Made by a program: the position numbers and the translations under genes | Notes under the pieces: generated by a model | What the model saw: the letters and a program-made list of their open reading frames with translations, nothing else | Database searches by the model: none | What the model was told of the DNA's origin: nothing | Shown: piece by piece, positions 24,471-36,330 of the stretch | Position numbering within the stretch: position 1 is the first letter of the stretch | Layout: each line of letters starts with the position of its first letter | From: Myotis daubentonii | Lineage: Eukaryota; Chordata; Mammalia; Chiroptera; Vespertilionidae | Direction: 5' to 3' | Assembly (NCBI RefSeq): GCF_963259705.1 | Contig: NC_081851.1 | Span: 10,390,145 to 10,454,144 of the forward strand | DNA length: 64,000 nucleotides

Positions 24471-24801
24471 CAAGGCCTTCACCACCATCCTCATCCTCTT
24501 CGTGGGCTTCTCCCTGTGCTGGCTGCCGCACGCCGTCTACAGCCTCCTGTCCGTGTTCAGCAGGCGGTTCTACTGCAGCCCCTCCTTCTACACCACCAGC
24601 TCCTGCGTCCTGTGGCTCGGCTACATCAAGTCTGTCTTCAACCCCATCGTCTACTGCTGGAGGATCAAAAAGTTCCGCGAGGCCTGCATAGAGCTGCTGC
24701 CCCAGACCTTCCAGATCCTCCCCAGAGTGCCTGAGCGCATCCGAAGGCGCGTCCAGCCCAGCACCATCTACACCTGCAACGAAAACCAGTCCGCTGTCTA
24801 G
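23695..24801 (+). CDS. GPR45: GPR45, orphan class A G-protein-coupled receptor
   Basis: An intact 368-residue seven-helix receptor of the plasma membrane. It is the PSP24-alpha orphan, paralogue of GPR63; ligand uncertain. Landmarks: N-glycosylation sequons at N4 and N17; GN at 47-48 (TM1); LAFSD ending at D76 (TM2); C103 and C178 for the extracellular disulfide; SVDRF 125-129 at the end of TM3 (DRF in place of DRY, as I recall for the orthologues); W152 (TM4); CWLP 275-278 (TM6); NPIVY 316-320 (TM7); and C321 plus a basic helix 8. The C-terminus CNENQSAV and most of the body match human GPR45 (372 aa) closely from memory. The start MSCNRTS aligns with the human start and has A at -3. CCCCAG immediately before the ATG resembles a splice acceptor, so a 5' UTR intron is possible. 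TGFBRAP1 lies downstream in convergent orientation. Confidence 0.97.
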   Translation: MSCNRTSAETFESLPSNGSHAWEAAAAPLRGCLAGLLVLMIAVGFLGNSVVCVIVYQRPAMRSAINLLLATLAFSDIMLSLCCMPFAAATLVTVRWRFGDSFCRLSAALYWLFVLEGVAALLIISVDRFLIIAQRQDRLTPRRAKAIIAASWALSFCVSAPSLAGWTLVEVPARAPQCVLGYTELPAGRAYVVTLVVAAFFAPFGVMLGSYLGILHAVRKNAVRVRNQSDTLDLRQLARAGLRRRQRQQQISLDLSFKTKAFTTILILFVGFSLCWLPHAVYSLLSVFSRRFYCSPSFYTTSSCVLWLGYIKSVFNPIVYCWRIKKFREACIELLPQTFQILPRVPERIRRRVQPSTIYTCNENQSAV

Positions 24802-27075
24802 GGAGAGGCGGGCGGGTGGAGGGGGCACAGGGCCTGGCTGACCTGCTCTGCCCCCTGGCATCTGAGCCCCAGTGGGCATCCTGTGGCCGCCAATGAAGCA
24901 CAAAGGTACTCATTTGTGAGCAGAGGAGCCCGGCTCCCTTGCAGGGTGAATGATTTCCGTGTTCTGCTGCAGGAGAGCAGGGTGGGTCTGATGGAGACTT
25001 CGGGAGGAAGGCGCTGGGAACTGGAGGGAGCAGGGAGTGGGCAGAAAGTCAGGGAAGAGGAGGGAGCAGGGGGTGGGTGGGCTGAGTGTGGGCAGGAGGA
25101 AGTCTCTGCTTAAGAGAAACCCTGTGATTTCTTTACATTGATCACATGAGCGTTTCCAACCAGGCCACATCGTCCTTTCTGTAAACCAAGATCACGCTGG
25201 GAGCAGAGGGAGCCGGTGCCTCTCAGCTCCCGGGAGGGCACGTGGGAGACCCCGGGGCAGCTCAGCTGAGAGAAGCCCAGGGAGGGCTGGGTGTGTACCC
25301 CGCCTCTCCTGCCGCCCAGCACACCCTGTCTCTGGGCCTGGGGCCTCCATCCTCCCTGTCTGCCAGGACTGTCCCTCTGCCCGTCTCTTTCCCTTGCTGC
25401 TCCCCAAGCCTCCCTTTGTTCTCTCTGCTTCTCTCTCCAGGGGGCAGAAAAGGCACAGTCCTTCTCTTGTAACTCATCTTCTCAGCAAGTATTTGAAGCG
25501 GCCTGCTTTCCATCTCAGAAGTGGTCCGTGGGCTTAGTTTACACGTTTCCTCTGGACACGCTGAGGCTGTAGCCTCCCGAGCTGCCGCATGGACTTCTGC
25601 GCTGGACCTGCTGGCAGGGGCCGGACAGACACCGACCTGCCCGCAGGTCCCCGTTGATCTCTGTGCTCCTCCTACCTCATTCCTCCGCTGTCCTCTGGGC
25701 CACCCGCCCGGGGCCTTGGTCCTCCGAGCCCAGGCAGGACCGGGGCCCTGGGAGCGAGGCTGCCGACAGGGAACTTGGCTGCTTGCGCTGTGCCCTTGGC
25801 CACCTGGCCCAGGTCACCCATTACTCCAGAGCTTCTGACGTGGGGTCGGTTTTCCAGAGTTTGAGGCACACCACTGAGTCCATGCAGCTCTTTTTACAGT
25901 TTCAGATCTGAAGAGACTGGGAAATTGAAGGAGAAATTCAGGAAATCTGAACCCATGTCTTACTCTAACAGGAGCTAGTGTGTGACCTTGTTCACTTCAC
26001 CTGACTTCTTGGGCCTGTTTTCCCGTTTACCATGCGAAGAAGCAAGTCTAGATGATCTCCCATGTCCCTTTCATCTCTCAAACACTCAGATTCTAAAAGG
26101 GCACGTTGTCTGCTTGTAGTCACAGCTCCTCTGTATTCCTTTATTTCCCACACCATGAGCCTTTATTAAGTGCCTGCTAGACGCAAGGCACTGTGGGAGA
26201 AAGAGGGATGAATAAGGCCCGGGCTGTGCCCAAAGGCAGTGTCCAATTTATCTCAAGATCATTGTAACTCGAGCCTGACCTGCGTAGCTCAGTGGTTGAG
26301 CATCGACCTATGAACCAGGAAGTCATGGTTGGATTCTGGTCAAGGCACATGCCTGGGCTGTGGGCTCCATCCCCAGTGGGGTACATGCAGGAGGCAGCCG
26401 ATCCATAATTCTCTCTCATCATTGATGTTTTTCTCTCCCTCTCCCTTCTTCTCTGAAATCAATAAAAATAAGTTCCTAAAAAAATCATTGCAACTCAAAT
26501 TCGGCCTAACGCAGATGCTCCCTTTCATTGCTCTTCGTGGTTCCTTTCCCAGGTTGCAGCAAGAGGCCAGCTCCTGTCCTCGCACTCGCTTCCCGTGGTG
26601 CTGGTGACAGGGGCAGGAAGAGCGGGCATTACAGAGAACATAATTTATGTTATTTATATTATCTAAGCCCAGAGCAGGACTTGTTGTGAAAATAAGTGAT
26701 ACTTGTTCTCACTAACTTTACCCAGGTGCAGAGAGAAAGCTGGGCAGTTGGAGTGTGATTGAGATGGCCTGTCAGTTCTTGTCCCAAGTGCCCCCAGCAG
26801 GGTCAGGGTTTGCCTTTGGCTCCCGTCCAGTTCAGCCTTAGTGGGCCCAAAGCACAGCCAGACCCCGAGGGACCAGGCCAGTGGTCACCTCCCCCTGGTG
26901 GGCGTTGAAGAAAATGCTCCCCCAGAGCCTTGAGTAAAAGAGAAATCACAAAACTGAATGAATGAAAGTACCAAAATTCACACCTGTCAGTGTTACATGA
27001 TGTATGTTGAAAAGTAATGTGTTTCAAACTAATAATTTTGTACATATTTTTAAATAAAGTATTATTGCTCTTTCT
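24802..27075 (+). other. GPR45: Probable GPR45 3' UTR with poly(A) signal
   Basis: The sequence after the stop has no other gene. An AATAAA at 27053-27058 sits in an AT-rich context followed by a T-rich element (ATTATTGCTCTTTCTG), a good poly(A) site. Old MIR/L2-like remnants (about 25975-26080 and 26145-26215) and one Ves SINE lie within it. UTR extent is inferred, not shown. Confidence 0.55.
26271..26484 (+). mobile_element. Ves SINE
   Basis: It carries the head GCCTGACCTGCGTAGCTCAG, the B box GTTGGATTCTGG, the CTCATCATTGATG body and the GAAATCAATAAAAATAAG tail. The target duplication ATCATTGTAACTC / ATCATTGCAACTC surrounds it. Confidence 0.92.
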
Positions 27076-27079
27076 GTGT

Positions 27080-29925
27080 ATAAGACTATGCTCTCTTGTC
27101 ATAATTAGCACCAAGCCAAGCGTCTGGAGCCCAGCGTCCCCTCAGACACACCAACTTCAGGAAGCGTAGAACCCGGCAGTTACTCCCCTCGCTGGAGTGG
27201 CTGAAGAAGGACATTGAGGGGAGATGAAACCCAGGAGACTGTGTGAGCAGTGGGGTCAGTGGTGGGGCCCAGATCGTTTTAAATCACGGCCCTGCTAAGT
27301 AACCTGTGGTCTTCACCTCCGACTCCCAGCGCGTCACCTTCGGAAGTCTCTCTCCCTCGCCGAACCTCTAAAATCTCTCCTCCCCTCGGCCATTGCACAA
27401 GGCCAGGCTGTGCCCAAAGCAGCTGTCCAAGCTTGTCTCCCTCTGTAGGACGACAACCACGGCTCCCTTGCTTTCTGTTTCTGTCTCTTTTCTAGCCCTG
27501 GAGTCACCCAAACCCTGGCACCTGGGTTGTTTGGTGGAGCCTTGGGAGGTGACGATGGTAGAGACTCTCCAGGAGGCAGCCCCCGGTTCCTTGGGAGACA
27601 AATGAGACACAAGTCTCAGAAGTGTCATCCCAATTCTGAGTCCCCTGGAAAACCCGCTACCTTTGCGTCTTGAATCTTGGTCCCTACTGTCGGGGTGAAA
27701 TAAAAGCAGAGGTCATCTATGGCATTCTGCCAACCCAGACAAGTGACGAAAATCTAGATTGATTCCTACTTTGCTGTTCTGAGACCTGGGTGTGCTTTCC
27801 CCTTGCGTGACTTACAGCGCACACTTTTTTTGGGCTAAAAACCTGCTGGTTAAGTATTTACAATGTTGCTCTGCCCCCTTGCTCACACAGTTGGCAGCCC
27901 CGCCTCCCAGGGCCCCGAAGTCTCAGTGTCAGCACCCAGGCTTCGCTCCTAGGAGATGCCCAGGGCGGGGGAGGGTGGAGCCAAAGGGCATGCCCTCCCC
28001 CAAACTAGGGCCACCTTGCTCTCTGCGTGATTCGGGCTTCGGGCAAGTGATTTGGTGTCCCAGCTTTCTCCTCTCCCACGCGGTGTAAATACTCCCCCCA
28101 AGGCTCCGTGAGGAATAAATGGACTGATGCACATGAAGGGCCCGGCCCCTGCGCGGCCGTGGCAGAGGCTGCACACACAGCGGCAATAGTGACGACAGTT
28201 GTACCGCCCACTTGCCCTGAGCCAGCCTTTGTACTCCGGGGCAAGGGCAGCGATTTGTTTCAGAAGCTGGCTGTTAGTCCTCTTCCTCATCGTCAGGTGG
28301 GCCTAAGATTTCGGGGTTCAGTGGATAAGAACACAACATCCACAGGAGCCAGGAGCATGGGTTTGACTTAAAAGAGCGAAATTGCCGATGGCTGAACTGC
28401 AGCACTTGCCCGCATCCAAACTGTTGCCTCACTGGGCTGCCAGGAGAAGGATGGACAGGTGGACCCCTTTCCATGCGTATCCTGAGGGCACACTGCTCTG
28501 AGGGGCTCCTTGCTGAAGAGCTGAGCAGGGTTGTGAGCATACAGGGAGGCAGGAGTGTGACGAGGGTAAGGGTGGGGCTGCTATCACAGCCGCCCAACTC
28601 GAAAGCGTCTGTGAATAAATAACCCTGTTTCCCTCAGTAAGTCCAGGGCAGTGGCTGGGTTCTCTGCCAGGAGGCGGTTCAGGATTCCCTCCTCCTGTCC
28701 AGGTTCCCGCTGGCCCTTGAAGAGAGAAAAGGAGGAGCAGAGAGGTAAGACACCCACACTCCCCTGGGCTTCCCTGTCAAGACTGAGTCACATGACCACA
28801 CAGCTGCAAAGGAGGCTGGGAGGTGAGTCTACAGTTTGGAGTGTGTGCCCAGCTCTGGCTTTCTTAGCCTGGAAGGACAGAAGGATTTGGTGTGTTCCCA
28901 ACAGTCTCTGCCAAGACATGGCACAATTTTGAAAAACAAGGGATCCTAGCACATATACAAATTCTCACATTGAAGTAGAAATCTCATCACTGACCATTTC
29001 TTCATTGTAAAATAAGCACACCCCTGTCACAGCGACCCCAGAAGGCTGCCTCTCTCTCCACCTCTCACCCCAACATACAGGGAACTGCTCCCAGACACAG
29101 AGACTGCAGGCACTTACACCTGTGCCAAGGACGCGAGGAACCACAGGTAACCTTTTAGACACAGAAGATCTGAGACAGGAGGGCTAACCTGAAATTTTGC
29201 AGCCACAAAGAGATGAATTTGCCAAATAAGGGAAAAAATTGCTATTTAAAACAAAATCAACAGTGATTGAAAGGTTAAAGTTGTTGGTGCACAGGCAGAC
29301 AAAATAACAATTTTAGACAGTGAATAAAGAAAAATTGAATTTATTTAAAGAAAAGGGTTTGGGGGATGGGAATATCCAGAGAGAGGGCTACACGGCACCA
29401 AGCCAAAGAGAATTGGGTCGATGATGGCTGCCCCTAGGAGCTCAAATCTTGTCCTTATAAGCAGTCAATGGCAGGAAGCTTTTGTCATCAGTGGGTTTGG
29501 GGGGCTTGGTGGGTGGGCTTGGGCAGTGAATTGGGTCAACAGGAAAGCATTGTGATGCTGCTTTGCAGTTTTAGTTCCTTATATGGTTTGATTCTTGGTG
29601 TCTGGCATTTTTGGTCTGACAAGTCTTCCTGGTGTCTGTCCTCCTGTGGCGGGGAAGCTTACAAATGGCTGTGAGTAATTATATTGCCTTGTAAGTCCTC
29701 ACAGTGATTGAGACCACCTTTGCCTGAGAATTTGTTTGTTAAAGGAAAGACTGTAATTTCAAAGCTTTGCCTATTAAAAGGTGGAGGCTGGTTGCCAGTG
29801 ACAAGGAAGACCCCACCGAGTGTGGGAGGGGCACAGGCCAGGCTCTGGCGATTAAATTATTCAAGGAAATTCAGGGCTTCCCATCCTAGCTGGATCTATA
29901 ATAGAAGGGTGCTGAGCACAAGCGT

Positions 29926-29973
<48 letters not shown>

Positions 29974-31185
29974 TGCTGAGGGGACGGCCGAGAGGCTACC
30001 TTAGCAGGCAGTTCCAGTTCGCGCTCTGCTCTCTGGCCCTTCGTCCTGGAGGAGCAGGCAACATGGAGTTCTAGAGACAGGAGAGGGCCAGCGGTTGCCT
30101 GGCTCAGAGAGGGGAACAGGGCGGTCTCTGTGCAGACAGATTTGGCCTCATTAGTCTGATAGGAACATAAAGAACTCACCTGTCTAAGCACTTCGATGTG
30201 GCCAGAACATTACCTTCTGCAGTTAGGAATCTGAGGGCCTGAGGTGCAAGGTCAGCCTTCCAAGGTGTTCAGGTTTAAGACCCTAAAGCTTCCCAAAGGC
30301 CAGGGATCAAGCACGAAGTCCCCCACCAGATCTGCACGTTCCATCTCCACTGTGCGCTCCCGTGGCCACTGGCATTTGCTGGTCCTGTGCCAACCCGTCC
30401 AGCCAAGGGAAAAAAATAGCCAAGCTTGTTTTTGGAGACATTTTTTAAAAAAACAGGTTACTGCTCCTTATTAAGTGTCCTTTTGAAATGCTGCCACCAT
30501 GTTTCCTCATTGCAGTATTGTGTGGTGTCACAAAGATTCAAAAGTTTTATTAAACCAGGAAATGAGGCTCACTAACCTCACCAAAAAAGACAAACAAGGC
30601 TGGATAACTTTCACATGGGAAATGGAGAGCTTAAGCTGCTCTCACAGAGGACCCAGAGGGGAGGGAGAAATATGGTAACGGGAGGCTCCTTCTCTCCTTA
30701 GCTGCCTGTTCTCTCCAGGGCGTGCTGGGCCTCTTGGGAAGTGGTCAGCCCAGGCTGCTCAGTGTCTCCCCATGAGGGGAGCCCTGTGCGGCTGAAACAC
30801 ACCCATTTGTGGGATTCTCACTGGGGCCAGATGGGCACTCACGGAGGCTTCCCACACTGAGCACCGAAATGATACTCCACGGGGTTTCACCTCACAGAGT
30901 CTACAACTCTGTTATGTCTTGTGGGAAGCTGCAGGCCCTCTTCTATCTGCAGGCCTCTTCTCTTTCCTTCTCAAACAATGCAATCAGCAGATATCATTAG
31001 GTTCCTACCTAGACAAGAACTGACTCTGTAAAGTCTACAGGTAGCATCTGTACAAGAAGGGCATATTTTCCTTCTTTATAAATAAATATTCCCTAGGCTT
31101 AAGAAATGTTTTAAAAATATACCTATCAATTGACTTTTTAATTATACAGGTAATTTGCTCCTTGTAGAAATGAAAACAACTGAAG
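27080..31185. other. Intergenic DNA between GPR45 and the L1 cluster
   Basis: About 28020-28150 reads as a plus-strand MIR (gGGCAAGTGATTTGGTGTCCC, then GTGAGGAATAAATGG). No gene could be supported; ORFs here are short and overlap on both strands. Confidence 0.4.
29927..29971. repeat. (GT)n microsatellite
   Basis: An uninterrupted GT dinucleotide run of about 22 units. Confidence 0.97.
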
Positions 31186-32227
31186 ATTCCAAACTGATGG
31201 CAGAGTAAATGGATGCTACACTGACACGCTTCCAGGGCCAAACTGGAATTACAATTAAAATACAGAAAAACCATCCTAAATAATCAACTGAAGACTAACT
31301 GGAGAGAACCCTCATAACCAAGGATGGAAAGAGACTGGTAGGAAGTGTGGAGGTGCAAAAGGCTGGCTGAGCTCCCACAGACAGAAACTGAAATTCCAAA
31401 GGGATAGCTCAGCTCCAGGGAGTTTCCACTGAGAGCACCAGAACTTAGAAAGGTGCCCATACAACATCAGGCTATGAAAAGCAACAGGGATGCTATCTGC
31501 CATGGAGAGATATGCAGGCACCCTCTTAAAGGGCCAACACACAAAATTTTGTGTATAGTCACTCACCTTGGGATCTGGCAGAGGGAGGGCAAAATGGACT
31601 GGAGCTGTGTGAGCAGAAATCAGGGTTGGGGGCTCTAGAGTTAGACTTCGAAAGGCTGACTCCCTGGTTTCCTGTGCTGAGTCACTTCCTCACACTGCAG
31701 AGGACAACTTTCTCAGGCGAACTTTTGCTATCCAGGTGGTTTTGGCCATGGAGGGGGGGGCAGTTGCCCCATCCTATTGTAAAACCCCTTACCTCACCCT
31801 GTGGAATTTCTGAGGCTCATTAACAGACTGAGAATAACAATCAGGCTGTAGGCAGAAGCAATTGCCCCACCCTGTTGGAAAACCTCCCACCCTATGCTGT
31901 GGTTGATAGCCTGGGTCTAATCAAGACTGAATACAATCAGGCTGCAGGCAGAGGTGGGTCTTTGGAGGCTTTGAGTCTTTGCCTGATCTAATTTAGGGCC
32001 TGGGACTAGGAAAAGCATACCTTGAGGCACATCTTAGTCTTTTCCAAAGACACAAAGCTCCTACAGAGGGAGCCATAAGCTATCAGTTGTTGATAGCTCC
32101 AAACAGGGTATGCAGGGCCAGTCACAGGCAGTGTCCAACACTGTCCTGCACTAGAGATTGGGAGGCATAGCAGATCTACCTAATACATAGTCACAAACCC
32201 AAACAGGCAGCCAAAATGGGACACAAA
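31186..32227 (+). mobile_element. L1 5' UTR-like region
   Basis: Begins AAACTGATGGCAGAGTAAATGG, a diverged form of the L1 5' start. A sequence of L1 5' UTR type leads into the ORF1 remnant without interruption. Its left boundary is approximate. Confidence 0.6.
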
Positions 32228-33797
32228 AAAACAAGTCCCAAATGAAAGAACAAGAGAGTTCTCTAGAGGAAGAGCTAAGTGAAATGGAGATAAGAAATTT
32301 ATCAGACATAGAGTTCAGGATAATGGTGGCAAAGTTGCTCAAGAGCATGAGAAATGATATAGTATCTATGAAGAATGGCATAGCACTAATAAAGAACACA
32401 GTGGAAGAATACACAGCAGATTAGGAGAAGCTGAGGATCAGGTCAGTGAATTAGGGTAGAAAAAAAATCAATCACAGAACCAAAAAGAAAAAACAATTAA
32501 AAAACAGGAGGACAGCTTAAGGGAGCTGTGGGATAACGTGAAACATAACAATATTCACGTAATAGGTGTGCGAGAAGGGAAAGAAAGGGAGCAAGGGATA
32601 GAGAACACGTTTGAAGAAATAATGGCAGAAAACTTCCCTAACTTGGTGAAGGGAAAAGTCACACAAGTTCAGGAGGCACAGAGAATCCCAAGCAAGAAGA
32701 ACCCAAATAGGCCTGTGCCCAGACACATGATAATTAAAATGCCAAAAATTAAAGACAAAGAGAAAATCTTAAAGGTAGCAAGAGAAAAGCAATTTGTTGA
32801 CTACAAAGGAACTCCCATAAGGCTGTAAGCTGATTTTTCATCAGACTCTACAGCAGGGTTCCTCAAACTACAGCCCGCAGGCCACATGCGGCCCACCGAA
32901 AACATTTATCTGGCCTGCCGGGTGTTTTTGCCGCCGCTGCCTGTTGCTTAGCAGCTGACTCATTCCTGGCCCGCAGTGCACATGTGTGGAATGTGCGCCC
33001 CACTCTCCGACTCCCCTCCTTCTCTCTGTCTCTTGACTCCTCCTCTCAGTCTCGGGTGTGATCGGACGAGTCACGAGCTTGCCTGTGCAGAGCCTGCTGC
33101 TGCCTGAGGACTGAGGTAAGAACAAGTTAGGATTTTTTTTTTTCTTAAGTTAGGAGGTCTATTTTTTTATTATTATTTTGCAGTTAGTAGGGCCTTTTTT
33201 TTTTTTTTAAGTTAGGAGAGCCTTTTTCCAGAATGAAACATCTGAAAGCCACAACCAGATCTAGACTAACTGATGCACACTTGCATCACTTGTTACGACG
33301 AGCAGGGACAAATATGGAACCGGACATTGACCATCTCATTAGCCAAAAGCAGGCCCATAGTACCCATTGAAATACTGGTAAGTTTGTTGATTTAACTTTA
33401 CTTGTTCTTCATTTTAAATATTGTATTTGTTCCTGTTTTGTTTTTTTACTTCAAAATAAGATACGTGCAGTGTGCATAGGAATTTGTTCATAGTTTTTTT
33501 TTTTTTAAACTATAGTCCGGCCCTCCAACAGTCTGAGGGACAGTGAACTAGCCCCCTGTTTAAAAAGTTTGAGGACCCCTGCTCTACAGGCCAGAAGGAA
33601 ATAGCATGAAGTATTCAAGGCAATAAAAAGCAAGGCGCTAAAACCAATTTTACTATATCCAGCAAGACTATCATTCAAAATAGATGGTGAAATAAAGAGC
33701 TTCCCAGACAAAAAAAAAAAAAAAAAAAAAAGGTTAAAAGAGTGTGTTACCACCAAACCAGCACTGCAAGAAATGCTAAAGGGACTGCTGTACTAAC
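32228..33797 (+). pseudogene. L1 ORF1 remnant, interrupted by a hAT element
   Basis: Segments recognisable as ORF1p: SSLEEELSEMEIRNLSD near 32254; the RRM core IHVIGVREGKE and the IKMPKIKDKEKIL region at 32538-32828; and the C-terminal LQARRK and PALQEMLKGLL pieces after 33590. Several stops and frameshifts are present. The hAT element at 32854-33581 splits the C-terminal domain. ORF1p is the L1 RNA-binding chaperone; this copy is dead. Confidence 0.85.
32854..33581. mobile_element. OposCharlie3-like hAT element, internally deleted
   Basis: The ends CAGGGTTCCTCAAACT and AGTTTGAGGACCCCTG are inverted repeats, with an exact 8-bp target duplication CTCTACAG at 32846-32853 and 33582-33589. A plus-strand exon-like piece (33234-33370) encodes about 45 residues including RLTDAHLHHLLRRA and EPDIDHLI. 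That matches the extreme C-terminus of hAT transposases such as those behind GTF2IRD2/ZBED-type genes. Poly-T stretches and an AG precede it, and a GAGGTAAG donor-like site lies at about 33114. Most of the transposase is deleted. Confidence 0.85.
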
Positions 33798-35565
33798 AAG
33801 AATATTTATAGAGAGAAACATGGGTATAAAGAATTAAACTGGCAATAAATAAGCACCTATCAATAATAACCTTAAGTGTAAATGCTTCAGTCAAAAGATA
33901 TAGAGTAGCTGAATGGATAAAAAAAAAACATGATCCAAATATATGGTGTCTACAAGAGACACATCTCAGAACAAAAATGAGAGTGAAGGGATGGAAAATT
34001 TTTTCCAGAAAAATGGAAAGAAAAAAAAAGAGCTGGGGTAGAAATACTTATATCTGACAAAATAGACTTCAAAATGAAGGCCACCAGAAGAGACAATAAA
34101 GGTTACTACATAATACTAAAGGGATTTCACAAACAACAAGTGTTGGAGAGGATGTGGAGAAAAAGGAACACTCGTGCACTGCTGATGGGAATGCAGACTG
34201 GTGCAGCCACTATGGAAGACAATATGGAGTTTCCTCAAAAAACTAAACATGGAACTCCCTTTTGACCCCGTGATCCCACTTCTAGGAATATATCCCAAGA
34301 AAACAGAAACACCAATCAGAAAGGATATATGCATCCATATGTTCATAGCAGCACAATTCACCATAGCTAAGATCTGGAAACAGCCTAAGTGCCCATCAGT
34401 AGATGAATGGATTAGAAAACTGTGGTACATCTACACGATGGAATACTATGCTGCTGTAAAAAAGAAGGAATTCTTACAATTTGCAACAGCATGGATGGAA
34501 CTGGAGAGCATTATGCTAAGTGAAATAAGCCAGTCAATGAAGGAAAAATACCACATGATCTCACTCATTTATGGATAATAAAGACCATCATAAACTTACG
34601 AACAAAAAATAGATACAGAGGCAGAGCTGCCTCGGACAGACTGTCAAACTACAGCGGGAAGGCCGGGAGAGGGTGTAAGAGATCAACCGAAGGACTTGTA
34701 TGCATGCATATAAGCATAACCAATGGACATAAGACACTGGGGGATAGGGGCGGCCAGGGGATTGTCAAGGGCGGGGGAAAAAAAGGACACATATGTAATA
34801 CTCTTTGTAATACTTTAAGCAATAAATAATTTTTAAAAAATAAAAATAAATAAATAAATAAAAATACTAAAGGGATTGATCCAACAAAAGGATATAACCC
34901 TGGTAAACATATATGCACCCAATATAGGAGCACCTGAATATATTAAAAAACTTCTGGGGGACTTTAAGGGAGAGATCAACAGCAATACAGTCATAGCAGG
35001 GGATTTTTAACACCCCGCTGACTCCACTGGATAGATCTTCCAGACAAAAACTTAACAAGGAAACAGTGACTCTAAAGGACACACTGGATCAGATGGATTT
35101 AATTGACATTTATAGAACATTTCACCCCAAAGCTGAGGAATATAGATTCTTCTCAAGTACACATGGGTCATTCTCAAAGATAGACCATATGTTAGGACAC
35201 AAAACAAGCCTCTACAAGTTCAAGAAGATTGAAATCATATCAAGCATCTTCTCAGATCACAGTGGAATGAAATTAGAAATCAACTACAGTAAAAACATCC
35301 CAAACCATTCAAACACATGGGGGCTAAATAGCATGTTATTAAACAATGAATGGGTTACCAATGAGATCAAGAAAGAAATAAAATATTTCCTGGAAACAAA
35401 TAAAAATGAACACCCAACAACCCCAAATCTCTGGGTGCAGCAAAAGCAGTCCTAAGCGGAAAGTTCATAGCACTACAGGCCAATTTCAAAAAACAGGAAA
35501 AATTAATAATAAACTCTTTAACCCTACAACTTAAGGAATCAGAAAGAAAACAACAAGAAAAGCCC
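33798..35565 (+). pseudogene. L1 ORF2 endonuclease region, interrupted by another L1
   Basis: Broken frames show the apurinic/apyrimidinic-type endonuclease: a KRHISEQK-like piece, then RAGVEILISDKIDF, NIYAPNIGAPEYIK, MDLIDIYRTFHPKA and SKIDHMLGHKTSL. A nested L1 occupies 34127-34862. The reverse transcriptase domain is missing; the L1 homology stops near 35565, where REG3-like sequence begins. Confidence 0.85.
34127..34862 (+). mobile_element. 5'-truncated L1 nested inside the older L1
   Basis: It starts within the end of ORF2 (ACAAGTGTTGGAGAGGATGTGG; protein [17 protein letters not shown]), continues through the 3' UTR and ends in an AAATAAATAAAT tail. An exact 15-bp target duplication AATACTAAAGGGATT lies at 34112-34126 and 34863-34877. 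Confidence 0.92.
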
Positions 35566-36330
35566 AGAATACCCTAGAGAGAGAGGACTTAAAGTGAATG
35601 GGGCTGGTGGAGCTCATGGCTCAAAGGAGAGACATCCCAGATTCTAGCCTAGAATTCAAAGCTCCACACTCATTGTCACCAAGGACCTCCTCCAGGGGAA
35701 GGAGACCCAAAGAAAGGAGTGATGAGAAGAGATGGGAGAAGACAACCCAACATTGCATTTCCTGGCTCTGGAGAATTCCCTGAAGGATTCCTCAGCACAG
35801 TATGTGTAGCCTCACTGAAGTTTAGAGAACTGAATTACAGGGTGTCATGTCTGAATTGTATACAAATCTTGACAAGAGGAAGATAAACTTCAGCTGAAGA
35901 CTACTGACCTTCACAGAATTCAGCTCTTCACCTGACCTCCAGGTCCTCCCTTTCCCCCCAAATGTCCCTGCAGATCTCTAAGCTCTGGAGCTCTCTGGGC
36001 AGGCACAGGGACAGGGAGTGGGCCTGAAGGGCCATAGCAGCTTCAGAGATGACAGGCGATGTCATCGCACCTGTGTAGGATCATGAATCTCCATCCAGAC
36101 GTTTGGGCAGGAGTTCAAACTGCTCTTGACCAGAGAGGCCAAGAAGGATGCCTCAGCCTCACTGCGCACAGACACAAGGAATCCCGAGGGTCGCTTCTGG
36201 CAGGCAGACTGTGTGGGGAAGAGACAGACTGAGAAGGAGGTTGAGACATCACTGGGGTAGGGCAGGGCTGAGGGGTAAGAAGAGATGTGTGTGTAAAAGA
36301 TGAGAGTGCTCATTCTCACTCCCAGAAAAG
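35566..36330 (-). pseudogene. REG3-like C-type lectin fragment (one exon with intron flanks)
   Basis: On the minus strand, 36208-36071 is an uninterrupted 138-nt, 46-codon exon. It has a CCACACAG acceptor before it and a CAG|GTGCGA donor after it. It encodes [20 protein letters not shown]... and ends in HDPTQ, the signature of exon 4 of the REG3 secreted antimicrobial lectins. The flanks are not L1 and look like REG introns. Near 35575 there is a pyrimidine-rich run ending CTCTAG|GG, which may be the acceptor of the next exon, cut there. No exon 3 or 5 is present, so the gene is incomplete. Substitutions such as [10 protein letters not shown] for the VWIGLHDPTQ I recall argue for decay. Confidence 0.75.

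Noticed and set aside
23308..24903. 531-codon minus-strand ORF opposite GPR45
   Set aside because: It is antisense to a strongly conserved GPCR exon in a CpG-rich block where stop codons are rare. It is low-complexity (Arg, Gly, Gln, His rich) with no domain.
35566..36330. Functional REG3 gene
   Set aside because: Only one exon is present. Signal peptide, exon 3 and the final lectin exon are absent, and L1 sequence bounds both sides.
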